A stretch of DNA of 64,000 bases from NCBI GenBank assembly GCA_025200525.1, contig CM045758.1:190234463-190298462 (forward strand), in the 5' to 3' direction. The notes under the pieces are model-generated. The model was not told the origin of the DNA. It was given only the letters and a program-made list of their open reading frames with translations, and did not search any database. This document shows positions 1 through 11,420 of the stretch, one piece after another. The DNA comes from Camellia lanceoleosa (lineage: Eukaryota > Streptophyta > Magnoliopsida > Ericales > Theaceae). Every line of letters starts with the position of its first letter. Position 1 is the first letter of the stretch. A program made the position numbers and the translations under genes.

Positions 1-621
1 GTTATTCAAGCTCAGTTTAAGTTCTGTTGAGATCTATCGAGACCCATCAAGGCCCGAATTGTAACCCGAGGTTACATGCCCAAACCCGACACAAGTTAAA
101 CATGAATTGTTTGAGTTATCCGAATTGTAAATAAATTTTTTTTTTTTTTTTTTACAGCTACATTATTAAATTTATAAAATTTGACTCTATTTACAGTTCT
201 TTTTATATAGAAAATCATTAATACCACCAAAATAAATAATTTGTTTAACATACGAGAGATGCCGCCATAGTAGTCTTTACAATTTATGAGTGAAAATAAA
301 AATTTAAAAAAAATAAGATTTTATGTTATTTGTATATATAATATATATTCAATATGATTTAATAATCTAAATTACTTTAATATCATATAATGGCTAATAA
401 TTATATATATTTAATATTTTTATATATCTATATATGTATAATTTGAATTTCGGGTTGCTCGAATAGTTTGATATCTTTGTCCAAATCCGTTCAAATTTAA
501 TTCGGGCTTTTGAACTTTTGTCAAAGCCCGTATCAAATTTGAAAATATCTTATCCAGGCCTTAAAAAAATTCAAGTTGAATTCGGATTATTCGGATTGAA
601 TCCGTCCAAATTACACCCCTA
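1..621. repeat. Possible hAT-like element remnant, cut by the window edge
   Basis: The stretch is AT-rich with blocks of CCGAATT and CCCGAATT-type words, and it ends in ...AATTACACCCCTA at 621. Read on the other strand this is TAGGGGTGTAATT, which resembles the terminal inverted repeats of plant hAT elements. The other end lies outside the window, so neither a paired terminus nor a target duplication can be checked. No coding potential is seen. Confidence 0.3.
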
Positions 622-744
622 ATAAATACACAAGAAATAAGACGTTGATACACATAAAAACATTCAAATCATTGACTTCTTAATAAATTGTAGAAATTTT
701 AACCAATCAAATTAACGTTTATTGATTCGTAAGTACATCAATTA

Positions 745-875
745 GAGGAAGGATCCTATAGAGTTTTTTTAAGTTTTGAGATTTAATACATCAATTTTTT
801 AGCATTAAATCTCAACCATACAACACATCACTTTAGAAAACTTTAAGAAAAAAAAACTCTAGAGGATCCTTGGTG
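745..875. mobile_element. 131-bp MITE with 9-bp target duplication
   Basis: The left end carries AAGGATCCTATAGAGTTTTT and the right end read in reverse carries AAGGATCCTCTAGAGTTTTT, one mismatch over 20 bases. The flanks at 736-744 and 876-884 are both CATCAATTA, a perfect 9-bp direct repeat. A 9-bp duplication points to a Mutator-type MITE, although hAT (8 bp) cannot be fully excluded. It is non-coding and lies about 650 bp upstream of the KAI2 start. Confidence 0.75.
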
Positions 876-1355
876 CATCAATTACGTGCTGATCCCATTA
901 CTGTAATAATCATATTTACTTATTTAATATTTTTTTGTTTGTCGTCCTATAAGTAGTTATTACAATGACAACAAATGTGAAAGCCGTAGCTTGTTTATAA
1001 AACGAGTGCCAATTATTAAAACACAGAGTAAACTAATCAAAATATGATGTAATCATCCTAGTTAGGTCAGTCGGGCAGCAAAGCTTATGTTGGCCCACAG
1101 CGGGATTGACTTCGCGGGGGACCTATGATATTCAGTTGATTCTGTGGCATGCAAGTTGGTGATTATTTGATATTTTCAAAATATGAATACGTAATGATTT
1201 ATAAATTTTAATTTATAAAATTTTAATTGATAAAGAAAAGTAAGAATTTACGATTTATATTAAAAATAAAAGAATAATATAAGATTAAGTGATTGATAAT
1301 TTAAAATATAACTACCTAATATTTTGAAATTATTACATAATTTTTCATACTTTAT

Positions 1356-1363
1356 CTATAAAT
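1356..1363 (+). promoter_or_regulatory. Possible TATA box of the KAI2-like gene
   Basis: CTATAAAT lies about 170 bp before the chosen start codon in a strongly AT-rich region. Position and sequence fit a plant TATA box, but AT-rich DNA produces such matches by chance and no transcript start can be seen. Confidence 0.3.
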
Positions 1364-1529
1364 CTGCATATTCCCGATTGCCTTATCATCATATAGCATT
1401 TATTTGGACACTACATGTGGTGCTCATCATCCCCTATCCAACTCTATCCACTGCCTAAAACAAAACAAAAAAAAATATTCAAAACCAAAAACAACACCAC
1501 AATCATCAGCTTCTCAGAAATTGATCGAA

Positions 1530-2550
1530 ATGGGAATAGTTGAAGAAGCTCAGAACGTGAAGATCTTGGGTTCAGGCAATCAGACCATCGTCCTAGCCCA
1601 TGGCTTCGGCACCGATCAGTCAGTTTGGAAGCACCTCGTCCCTCACCTCCTCGACGATCACCGAATCATCCTCTTCGACACCATGGGCGCTGGAACTACC
1701 AACCCCGATTACTTCGATTTCGATCGATACTCTACTCTCGAAGGCTATGCCTACGATGTTCTCGCCATCTTAGAAGAGCTTCAAGTCCAATCCTGCATCT
1801 ATGTCGGCCACTCTGTCTCCGCCGTCATCGGCGCCATCGCCTCCATCAACCGCCCTGACCTCTTCACAAAACTCATCATGATCTCCGGTTCTCCAAGGTA
1901 TATTCAAATTCTCTCGCAATGAGGGTTGTTGTTGGAATCAATTATTTTAATTAATTTTTATTTTTTTTATAAAAATACATGTATAAAAATAGAAAGAATA
2001 ATTAATTTTTATAGTGATTTTTTAATATTTTTAACGCATTGTCAAAACAATCTTCAATTGTGAAAAAGTCCTTAATTAACTTTAATTTGATTTTGTTGTT
2101 TTTAGGTATTTGAACGAAGTGGATTACTATGGGGGATTTGAGCAAGAAGATCTAAATCAGTTATTCGAGGCGATGGCATCAAATTACAAGGCGTGGTGTT
2201 CTGGATTCGCGCCATTGGCGGTGGGAGGAGATATGGAGTCTGTGGCAGTACAAGAATTTAGTCGGACTTTATTCAATATGAGGCCAGACATAGCATTGAG
2301 CGTGGCTCAAACCATATTCCAGAGTGACTATAGATATATGCTGGGACATGTGACTGTGCCGTGTCACATAATACAAAGCATGAAGGATTTGGCAGTGCCT
2401 GTGGTGGTGTCGGAGTACCTCCACCAGCACCTTGGCGGTCAATCCATCGTCGAGGTCATGTCGACCGAGGGTCATTTGCCTCAACTTAGCTCGCCGGATG
2501 TCGTCATCCCAGTGATTCTCCGTCACATCCGCCATAATATTGCAACATAA
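1530..2550 (+). CDS. KAI2: KAI2-like karrikin / KAI2-ligand receptor (α/β-hydrolase), two exons
   Basis: The protein is a nuclear/cytosolic α/β-hydrolase receptor that binds karrikins or the endogenous KAI2 ligand and signals with MAX2 (an SCF F-box protein) and SMAX1-type repressors. Exon 1 is 1530-1897 and exon 2 is 2106-2550, separated by a 208-bp intron (GT at 1898, AG at 2104-2105) that splits an Arg codon. The product is 270 residues, the same length as Arabidopsis KAI2. The catalytic triad is present at the standard positions: Ser95 in GHSVS, Asp217 and His246. Pocket residues Phe26, Tyr124, Phe134, Leu142, Phe157 and Phe194 are also kept. It belongs to the KAI2 rather than the D14 branch because of the [11 protein letters not shown] and [16 protein letters not shown] segments. 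The start at 1530 (MGIVEEAQ) matches the family; an in-frame ATG at 1404 would add 42 low-complexity residues. I see no frameshift or stop. Confidence 0.96.
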
Positions 2551-3573
2551 TTTTGTTCTGTATCTAATGGAACAGAATTCCCTGCAATGGTGTTACAGTG
2601 TTAATGTTTAATTGTGAACACTAGTCTATGTGAATGTTTAAAATTAAACAAAATTATGTTTTAGGTGTGATTTAATGTTATTTTACTTCAATTGTAAGGT
2701 TGAATTGTGTACTTTATTGATGGCAGTTGATGTGATTAATAAATAAATAAATAAAGTAGTATTATCATTGCAAGAATACATTGACTCATACTTAATTTGT
2801 ATTAATTATCAACAATATTAGGATCGTAAGAATAGAACTCAAAAATTGAACTATACAGAAAGTGAATTATGTAATTGATATTGAAGTTACACTTTTTATA
2901 TTTATTTATTTTTAGAAGAGTGATAAATTGATAATGCAATTTGTGTATAATACAAACAAACAAACAGCATATAAACAAAGAGAAAAAAAATACAACAAAG
3001 CCATAGACTCAAAAAATAAAACCTACACAAATTATAAAAAATTGTCAAAAAAATAGTTACAATATTAAAAAAATCACCGATCTTCTATATATATATTTTT
3101 TATGCATTTAGCATTATAAATTAATTATTAGGGATTTGTTTAAAATTTGGAAGGTTAATTCTCTTTTGAGGTGTCGTTTTTAATCGTTGCACTGAATTTT
3201 TTCTCCAATTTATGTGGTTAATCAAGACTCAAAGTTGGCAATTTGCCTGGGAATTAGATTTGTCCGTGTTGTGTGTGGGGGTGGGGACTTACTATTTTTA
3301 CTGTATACGTGTCACGAGTTTAAAAGTCTTGTTTGGGATGTATTAATAAGTATATATTTTTTATCTTTTTATTTTTTTTATCACATCACCTCTCTATTTT
3401 TCTGCACATTTTTTCGTAAAAAATTAAAAAATACACTTATTTAGATTATTCCAAACCACCCTTAAATTTGACAAGAGTTAGTTTTTTTTTTTTTTTTTTG
3501 TAAGTGAAGTGGAGTTCATGCATAACACCACATCTGTGGGGCTTATGGAGTCTGGTCACAAGTCTATATTCGT
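2551..3573. other. KAI2 3' untranslated region and AT-rich intergenic DNA
   Basis: AATAAATAAATAAATAAAG at about 2740-2757 contains overlapping AATAAA polyadenylation-type signals roughly 200 bp after the stop codon. The rest is AT-rich, with a poly-T run near 3481-3500. I see no gene in it. Confidence 0.5.
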
Positions 3574-3799
3574 GATTTAAATTTTTTATATTATAAAATT
3601 TGTTAAATAAATAATTCGTAAAAATTAAATTAATTAAATATTTATTTATATTTTTAAAAAATAAACAATTAATAGAATTTTAATAATTTATTTTAGAATA
3701 ATTAAGATTTAATCATAAGTTTTTACATATTTAATTAATTTAAATTTTTTATAATTAATTTACTTAACAAATATTATAATATAAAATATTCAAATTATC
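3574..3799. repeat. AT-rich fold-back (inverted repeat, MITE-like)
   Basis: The arm at 3574-3641 (containing TATTATAAAATTTGTTAA and AAATTAATTAAATAT) is matched in reverse complement by 3727-3799. About 85 bp separate the arms. The structure looks like a short MITE or a decayed fold-back element. No clear target duplication was found, and AT-richness inflates the apparent match. Confidence 0.5.
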
Positions 3800-4209
3800 A
3801 AAATAAATTTGACACAAATTCTCACGCCACCTCACGACGTGTGTATCCCGGTCCGAGTTTTAGGGAGGCCAAGTGACAGAGTAGACTGTACCATCTCACA
3901 ATGGATTCATTTTATGTCAGCATTTGGTCCACTCTAGACAGAAGACAATAATTTCAATAAAATCGTTGCTTGAGGCATTCTTATTGTACGTGGACAAAGA
4001 TGTCGAATCTAAATCAATAAATAATTGATGTTTTCTTTTTATTTATTTACAAATTAAGAAATGATGGTCAACAAATTATTCTGGTTTACACTCAGGACAG
4101 GCCGGTCCATTGTTTTATAGAACCTTGGCAAATTACTACGAGGGAATCTTTCTATATATTACTAACAAAAAATTTGAATAATATGATAAATAAAAATGAA
4201 AAAAAAAAA

Positions 4210-4300
4210 GGGGAATTGACCAGTAAATCCCCTATTTCAATCTTATGGATCATATAATCCTAATTGTTTTTTTAAAAACCATTTAGTCCTGTTGAGGGTT
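4210..4300 (+). repeat. Left terminal inverted repeat of the MULE (diverged)
   Basis: It starts GGGGAATTGACCAGTAAATC and pairs imperfectly with 14350-14441. The best shared blocks are GGGAA, AG-AAA-TCC, and TCCTA followed by a T run. It lies next to an A run that may be half of the target duplication. Confidence 0.5.
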
Positions 4301-5565
4301 TGTTTACCAATTTGCCATTAAGAGTGGAATTAGGAGATGAATTTGTGGCGCGCGTGTTTTGTGGGAGTTGGGTGTGATTGTGTCGCACGTCCCAAATAAA
4401 AAGGTACTAGTAGCTTTTTTGTGGATGTGGGTAAACGGGTTGTTGGGTTTGCGTGTTATTTGTGTTGCGTTTTATTGATGGACTCCGTGCAACCCGACCC
4501 ACAGAACAAGTTCGTAAATAGAATTTGGGGATGTGGTTATGGATTGTTCTAGTTTGTGTTGTGATTGCGATGTGAACTGAAGAGTTTGTTAGGATTTGTT
4601 CCTTTTATTTGATTTGAATTTCAAATTGCAGTGATTGCGGTACCCACTTCACAGATTTAGGCAAGTTTGACGCAATATTTCTGTGCGTATAAGAAGCATT
4701 AGGGTTGGAAATCGTTTACTCGCGGTGGCGTAGAACCCTAGTATTTTCGTTGAGGCTCTGTGAACAGTCCAGATTGCACATAAGTTTTCATTTGCGGTGG
4801 ATACAGAAAAAGTATTCAGATATCTGGTACAGGTGAGTTGTTAATTGTTTTGGTTAGTATCTAACTTTTAGGGGTTCGATATGACGTGGTTAGGGTTTTG
4901 TTGTTGGGGGTTTGTTGGATTGTGTTTTTGGGGGTTTGTTGGATTGTGTTTATATGCATATCAAATACGATAACATCATATACGGTTTTTGTTGTATTTT
5001 GTTATATACCGTGTCGTGTTTCTGAATATGTAAGTGTTTGTTTTGTTTCTGAGATGTTTGGTTTTGTAATGTGTCTTTTGTTATACTGGACATGTAGGGC
5101 CAGAATAGTGTATGATGTCGGGTGATGTGGATTGTGCTATGAATCCCTCTGTTTCTGCTACTTGCTTCGTACACACCTTTTGTTGCGGGGTACGTTTGCG
5201 AAAAAGATAGGTTGTAGGGTGGTGGGTTATAATGTCGAGTGATTAGGGTTTTGTGTAGGGGGACCGCATGTACCTGGGTGTGGAATGGCTGACTATATGG
5301 TAGGGGGAGGGTGTGGGGACCAGTCAGATTTTACTTATTCTTTTGATTATTTAAGTGATGTGGTTGGTTGTGAGTTGGTAATGTGTGTGGGGTGATTTAT
5401 GCTGTTTGTGTTGTTGTGTAGTTGATGTTAGCATGAGTTATTTAAGTAACTGTATTTTTTCATGGTATTAATAGGGGGTTGTTATTATTTGGGGTTGCAA
5501 ATTCTTTAATTTGACTTGCCTTTCTGAAGTTGTGAGTATATTTGTTTTAAATTGTGGAACTGCAG
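4301..5565 (+). other. 5' region of the Ulp1-like gene inside the MULE
   Basis: This stretch is rich in TG/GT. A plausible untranslated leader exon ends at 4832, before GGTGAGTT at 4833 (a strong donor match), and the next usable acceptor is TGCAG at 5561-5565. No credible coding sequence was found between them. Confidence 0.4.
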
Positions 5566-8500
5566 GGGCTAGTTCTGGGGGGAGCCAATGGAAACGGTAT
5601 TGTGAACGTAAAAAGCAAGAGGCTTTAGCCATGTCAGCCAAAAGAAAAGCTGGTGTGAACATGGCTGGACGAGTACTGTTCAAGCAGCCTAATGTTGTCA
5701 GCAGGTCCTCTAGGAAGGCATCAAAAACAAGGTTGAATTTCCGATCTAACATAGCTGGGATAATTAAACTGGTTTACACAGTGAAGTTGAGGGAAGTACA
5801 CCTGGCCTACTTGAGGACAACACCGTTTTGGATAATGTTTGACGCTATATTAATGAACCAACTCGATCACACGGAGTTCCGAAAAGGTGATGATCTCATT
5901 GTGCGCATCGTGAAGGCATACAACGTTCGTGAAGGGAAGTTTGTGCTTGGTGGACGTGGAGTTGACGTGGATTGGGCGATGTGAAGTCTTTGTTTGGGTT
6001 GCAAGGTGGCGGTGCTTTCCTTGACATGACGCCACCATCGAGACCCAAATCATCTGATTTTGTCCAGCGAAGGTGTCCGGGTACTAGTAGGATTACTGCA
6101 AAACTTGTGAAGGATTTGCTGATGGAGGCATCTGTTGGGGACACGCCACGTGATCATGAAGATATGGCCAAGTTCCTTTGTCTGTATGTTTGTGGGAAGT
6201 TGTTTTTACAGCGTCAGAGAGACTATTAGTTGGACTTTGATACGGTATGTGGACAACTTTGACGGCATGAAATTGTATGATTGGAGTGCAGCTGTACGTA
6301 ACATGTTAATGTGTTCGGTGAGGGACTTTCATCGGAAATCGGAGAAAGTTACTGGATGTGTAGTTGCGCTAACGGTAAGTGAACTGTTTGTATGTTGGTT
6401 GTTTGGTTTGTTGATAACAGAATTTTTTGTTTTGCTGGAAAGGCTTATGGTGGTTGAAACTGAAATGTTTTTTTGGTTTCCTATTTGGTTGTGATGCAGT
6501 ATTGGTTGTGTGAACACACGAATATTGTGAATGCCAAACATGGGGACAGGTTTCCCAGATTCCTCCGATGGGACGTAGGTAAGGTGATTTCAAGATGTCA
6601 AACTTTGAAACTATCCGATCCAAATAAGTTTGAGGTAAGCGTTCTTGATTTGTTGTGGGTTTTTGTAAGTTTATTATTTTCATATTTATGTTGTTGTTGT
6701 TATCTATGGTTGCTGTAACGTTGGTTTGTAATTGCTGCTGTTTGACTAGGTCATCACGGACGAGTTGGTCATACAGGCCGACGAGATGGCGATTTTGGAA
6801 GGGAGGTGTTTGATTGGGGATGTGAAAGTCGGTTTGTTTGAAGACGATGGTGTTAAAGAGACTGAAGTTGACGGTAGTGGTTTTGTACGAGTTAATTTAG
6901 AGGGAAGGAGCTACGATGGCAGTGAGCGGGCGTCTGAAGGATTCGTGGGATGCTGCGTATGTTATGAGATATTCTGAGCATGGCGGTGTATCCGTGAGGG
7001 TGGAAGAAGGTGATGGTGAGTTTGGGCCTTTCAGATAGTAGTCAGAAGGGCATAGATTCGAGTTTGTTAGTCCGTAGTCCTCATATTAAATAAATGTGAC
7101 GGGCAGGACAAAATTGTAATGGAATTAAAGCAAGAAGTTGAAAGGTTGAAGAAGGAGATTGAGATGCAATCAATAAAACTGGTACAAGGGTTCGAGAGTA
7201 TTTTTAAGGTGAAAGATGAAGAATGCAAGAACGGTAGGCGAGAATCTTGAAGTTGAAAGCGGAATCTTGGCGCTTGAGGAGCAAATTCGAAAGCGAAGCG
7301 ATAATGTGATGCAACATTTTGCCAGTGTCAATGTCACAAATTCTCGTGTGGACGAATATGGTATCGGGGATACGGTTGACGGTGACAATGGACGGGAGAA
7401 GTGCGCGACTATTGAAGGTGGTATATTGGTGGACGCCTCTCCCGTCGCATATGTCCCATTGGTTGAAAGCAATGAAATGCACGTGCCAATCCAAGCTGAT
7501 GACAATGACGTGGTTGTTGTGAGTCCTATGTTGACGGAAGGTTGCAGTGTTGTTGATGGTGTGAATTCTTTCGTACGAAACATTAAAGGTAAGGTTAGGA
7601 AAAATCTGAAATTATCAGGGTATGAGTACCCGGAGTTGAGGCGTAGGGGAAGGATGATGAACAATGAAGTTAGTCTTTCGAAGCGTGGGGGGGTTGGATG
7701 TAGTGTTAATGTGATGCAGCATGAAGGCGTGGTTGATGTGGAGAATGTTGGTGATGCCAAGAAAATTTTTTCAGGTTTTGGAATCACAGATCATAACACA
7801 GTGTGGAAGATGATGTCAGAAAGGGAGAAAGATGTAATAAGGACTACATATGAGAGAGGTGAGTAATGTGTGTGTTTGTGGGTATCATGTTAGTGGTGTT
7901 GAGTATTCATTACAGTGGTATTTATCTAATACTGTATTACACATTAATGCTGTGGTAATTGTAATTGTAACGTTATATGCTTTACACATTTGCAGGGCCG
8001 TGATGTGGGTTGGGCGATATGATGAGAATGCAGTATATTTTTCAGATGTTAGATCACTGGTGAGGCAGTTAGGTGTCAGGGGAAATGTAAGTCTACCAAG
8101 TTGAAGTGTAGGTCTTATTGGTTAAATGAAATATGAATTATGTGAAGTTTTGTGAATGTGAGAAATGTCATTCTAATTTGTTTTGTTGCACTGTTTGTGT
8201 CAGGTTATTGATGCCTTTGCAGAGCTGCTGTCGGATGACCAGAAACGCTTGAATGCGGGAAAAGATTTTCCGGAGAACTCCTATTTCTTCAGCAGCCTAT
8301 GCTGGGTATGATTTTGTTAGGTCTTGTTGTTGTGTATATGTTTACAATGTAGTGGATTGATTTAGAATCTTCAACGTGTGCAGGACATGCTGAAAGGTGA
8401 CAATGTGGAGGCCAAATTGAACTATGTGAAAAGCAATCTGCATGCTGGTATGGGGGCACGTTACATGCATTTTCCCCTTTGCCACCTTGGACTTTGGACG

Positions 8501-9099
8501 TTATTGGTTTATGACACCGAGGACGGGAGCTGGAAGCATTACAATTCGATGCGTAGTAGGTCCGGTACCGGAGGTGTGCACTACGCAGAAGCCGTTAAAC
8601 TGGTGAGTTGATATGATTAATGTTAAAATTAAGCACTTTGGAATGGTAATGGAATTAGAACTTATTCATTTTAATTGGTTATTATGTGATTGCGTAGAAA
8701 AACATTGTGATAGACATTCAGTGGCAAGCGATGGTGGTGAACGGGTTGGATCAGCTGGTTGGTACTCAGGATTTTGACATGATGGTGGAATCAGTTGCTG
8801 AATGCCCTCAGCAACGGGCGGAAACGTAAGCTTATTTTCTTTTATTTTTCGTAAAAGTTTGTTGGTGCGCTAGATTTCACACGTGCCTTGTTGACGTTCT
8901 GTTTGATATTTGTTTTTTATGCAGCATGGACTGCGCGATTATTGTGTGCGCAGTTATGAGGCAGTATGTGAATCATGCCGACGTGGCACGTTCGTTGGAA
9001 GGAGGGAACTGCAGCGTACTGCGTGCGGACATGGTCAGGAAAATTATAGGAGATCCTGTACGTGGTGTGATGAGCAACATGGGACGAATGGTGGGTTGA
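5566..9099 (+). pseudogene. Ulp1/SENP-like C48 cysteine protease of a Kaonashi-type MULE, frameshifted
   Basis: Ulp1-type proteases remove SUMO from proteins; MULE-borne copies are a separate plant family of unknown substrate. Likely exons are 5566-6374, 6500-6634, 6750-7015, 7107-7858, 7996-8086, 8204-8305, 8384-8602, 8698-8825 and 8925-9099, all with GT-AG borders. The first ATG in frame is 5631. The N-terminal half (FVLGGRGVDV, then SLFGLQGGGAF) is a DUF1985-like region. A coiled-coil-rich stretch follows near 7107-7300, and the protease domain spans about 8384-9099. The catalytic Cys lies in MDCAIIVCAVM and the Asp in LLVYD, but the usual Gly-His-Trp reads Gly-Leu-Trp (near 8487), so the catalytic His is lost. 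Reading frame breaks lie near 5970, 6215, 6930, 7235 and at the 7858/7996 junction. The gene is very probably dead as a protease. Confidence 0.82.
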
Positions 9100-9820
9100 T
9101 GGAAGTTCAAGTTCTGTTACGTTAGTTCTAGAGAAAGGTTTTTTGAATATTATTACCTAGATAGTACGTTGCAAATAGTTTTTTTGGTTGGCCCATATAG
9201 TGGTAACTTGTTTATAGTTATGTTTTGGTTATATGTTTTTGGTTGTCATCTGGTGGTTGGTATTGCGTTGGTCATGGATAGTTTGGGTCAGCTGCCAAAT
9301 GGAAAATGTGCATCCTGCTTCTAGTACATTATGCTTCTATTACAATAATAAGTTTTGAAATTATTATGTTAGTTCGTTTTGCAAATGTTTTGAATTTCTG
9401 TCTTCAAGTAGCATATTTTAAAACGTGGTGTGAGGTTGGCAGTTTCGGAATAAATTGTGTCTCGTTTTATCTGCTGGTTATGTGGGTTTAGTGTTTGTAG
9501 ATAGTTGTGTGTTGTTGAAATGTGATTTACACTCTCTTGATAGATTGTTGTTTGTTTTGTAATAGAGTGAGTGGGAACAATGTTAGTATTTGTTGTATGG
9601 TGAAATTGTTTATTGGTAGGGTGGTGTATGTGTGTCAAGTTGTGAATATGTAGTTTTGTTGGGATTGTTAACTCAGTGACAGTTAGACGTTGTTTTATGG
9701 CTTCATTGGAATGTGTGGTGTCAATGTGTATGTGTAGATGAATTCAAGACATTGTAACTGTGTACGTATTGTCTGTAATTTATATGTGTTGTTTTTTTTT
9801 TGTATGTGTGAGTGTCTGTT

Positions 9821-10032
9821 GTTAATTCATGTAACATAGTAGATTGACGTCTTTATGGCTGTGTTAAAGTCAAACTGTAAGTGCTGTGCTTGTGTTTGTA
9901 CCCTGGGGTTTGAAACTGAAATGGTGGTTAATGGGAATGTATTGAGGCACTGAAATTTGCACCGCAAGTTCGAATTAACGTCGTCAAGTGGGAAGTTGTG
10001 AATTTGTAGTTCAGTTGGTATTGAAAGCTCTG
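9821..10032 (+). repeat. Direct repeat, copy 1, in the MULE spacer
   Basis: About 211 bp that recurs at 10358-10567, offset about 537 bp. Shared landmarks include TAGATCGACGT-like and GGATTAACGTCGTCAA-like blocks and GGGAAGTTGTGAAT. Copies differ at many sites, so the duplication is old. Confidence 0.75.
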
Positions 10033-10357
10033 GTACAGTTTATTGTTGTCTTATGTTCTGATTGGATTGTATGATGTGAATGTTTAGGGGTAATGGATGT
10101 TAGGACACAGTGTTTGTTAGCGTCGTATATGTGTACATACTGTGTGGGTTTTGTTTATAGTGTTTGCGTGAGCAAGTGTTTTGTAGAAGTGCAATATTGT
10201 TACAACGTGTAGTTTGACAGATTCATACGTGTGTTATTTGCGTGACTGAGTAATGTGAATGAAGTAATAATGTGTTCGAAATGCAGGTAGTGGTTAATGT
10301 GTATTTTTGATGCAATGAAATGTGAAAGCCAGTGAGGTTAAGTGTGATCGTATCTTT

Positions 10358-10567
10358 GTTAATTGATGTAACCTAGTAGATCGACGTATCTATGATCGTT
10401 CTTGTCAAAATCACAATAATGTGCTTGTGTTTGTACTCTAGGGGTTGAAAATGAAATGGTGTTTAATGTGAATGTATTGATGCGTCGATATTTTTACCGC
10501 GGGTTCGGATTAACGTCGTCAATTGGGAAGTTGTGAATATGTAGTTAAGTTGGTATTGATAGCTCTG
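10358..10567 (+). repeat. Direct repeat, copy 2, in the MULE spacer
   Basis: Second copy of the repeat at 9821-10032, in the same order and orientation, ending in the same GGTATTGA-AGCTCTG segment. It lies between the 3' ends of the protease and transposase genes. Confidence 0.75.
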
Positions 10568-11420
10568 TTTGTTAGATATGTGATATTGTTGCAACGTATA
10601 GTTGAACGGAATCATGGCTGTGTTGTTCGCGTTACTTTGTAATGTAAATGAGGTGATTCTGGGTGTTCGAAATGCAAGTCGTGGATAATGTTTATTTTCG
10701 ATGCACTGAAATGTGAAAACGCAGAGTCAGGTTAACGTCGTACGGGACATCCGTTGCTGATATAAGCAATGCATTGTTTGTGTTGGTAAGTTGGGTTTTG
10801 AAACACAGTTTCTGGTTTATGGCAATGCATAGGTCCGATTTGTATTGAAATGCAATGACGTAAATGTGGTTTCTCAAAATGTGTTGCGTGGGTGGTTTGT
10901 GATGTTTGTTTGTTACGTGCAATGTAATTTTGATTTTTTGCTGAGATCCTTGTCAATGTAAAGTTGAATGAATGAATGGCAATAACATGAAAGAATTCAT
11001 GGCAGCGTCACATGCTACATTTAATGGCAGCGTTTTTCCCTGGATGTGTCGATACCTAAAACGGATGTTGAATGTGTGACAGTCAATATGACTTAACTGT
11101 TTCTCTTTATGCCGTATTGGTACCGACAATGAAGATGAACATCTTGGTTCATACAACGAAATTTGCTGTGGTTAAGACATGTATGTAAATAACTGAATGG
11201 TAGATGTAATTACTAACTGAGTGTGCCAATGTTAGTAAATTGGCTATGACATAGTTGTGTGGCGTCGCACACGATTATTGTAAACGAAACATTTGGAAAA
11301 GAAAATATAGTGCATCACGAAAACAACTTTAAAAGAAATAAGAAAGTAGTTTATCCCATACGGGGAGCAACAAAAGTAGATAATAATTTTGAGCTGATAT
11401 GGGTGGATAGAAGGTTCTGG

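Larger units (their letters stand above)
9100..11420. other. Non-coding spacer between the two MULE genes
   Basis: The spacer is strikingly rich in TGT/GTG words and holds a pair of long direct repeats, listed separately. Further short relatives of the repeat appear near 9640-9690 and 10700-10750. No gene is supported. Confidence 0.5.

Noticed and set aside
1404..1529. N-terminal extension of KAI2 from an upstream in-frame ATG
   Set aside because: The 42 added residues are low-complexity and Lys/Gln-rich, and the family starts at MG(V/I)VEEA; the ATG at 1530 gives the standard 270 residues.
7170..7787. 205-residue minus-strand frame
   Set aside because: A shadow of the Ulp1-like gene's exon at 7107-7858, which has the recognisable domain context and splice sites.
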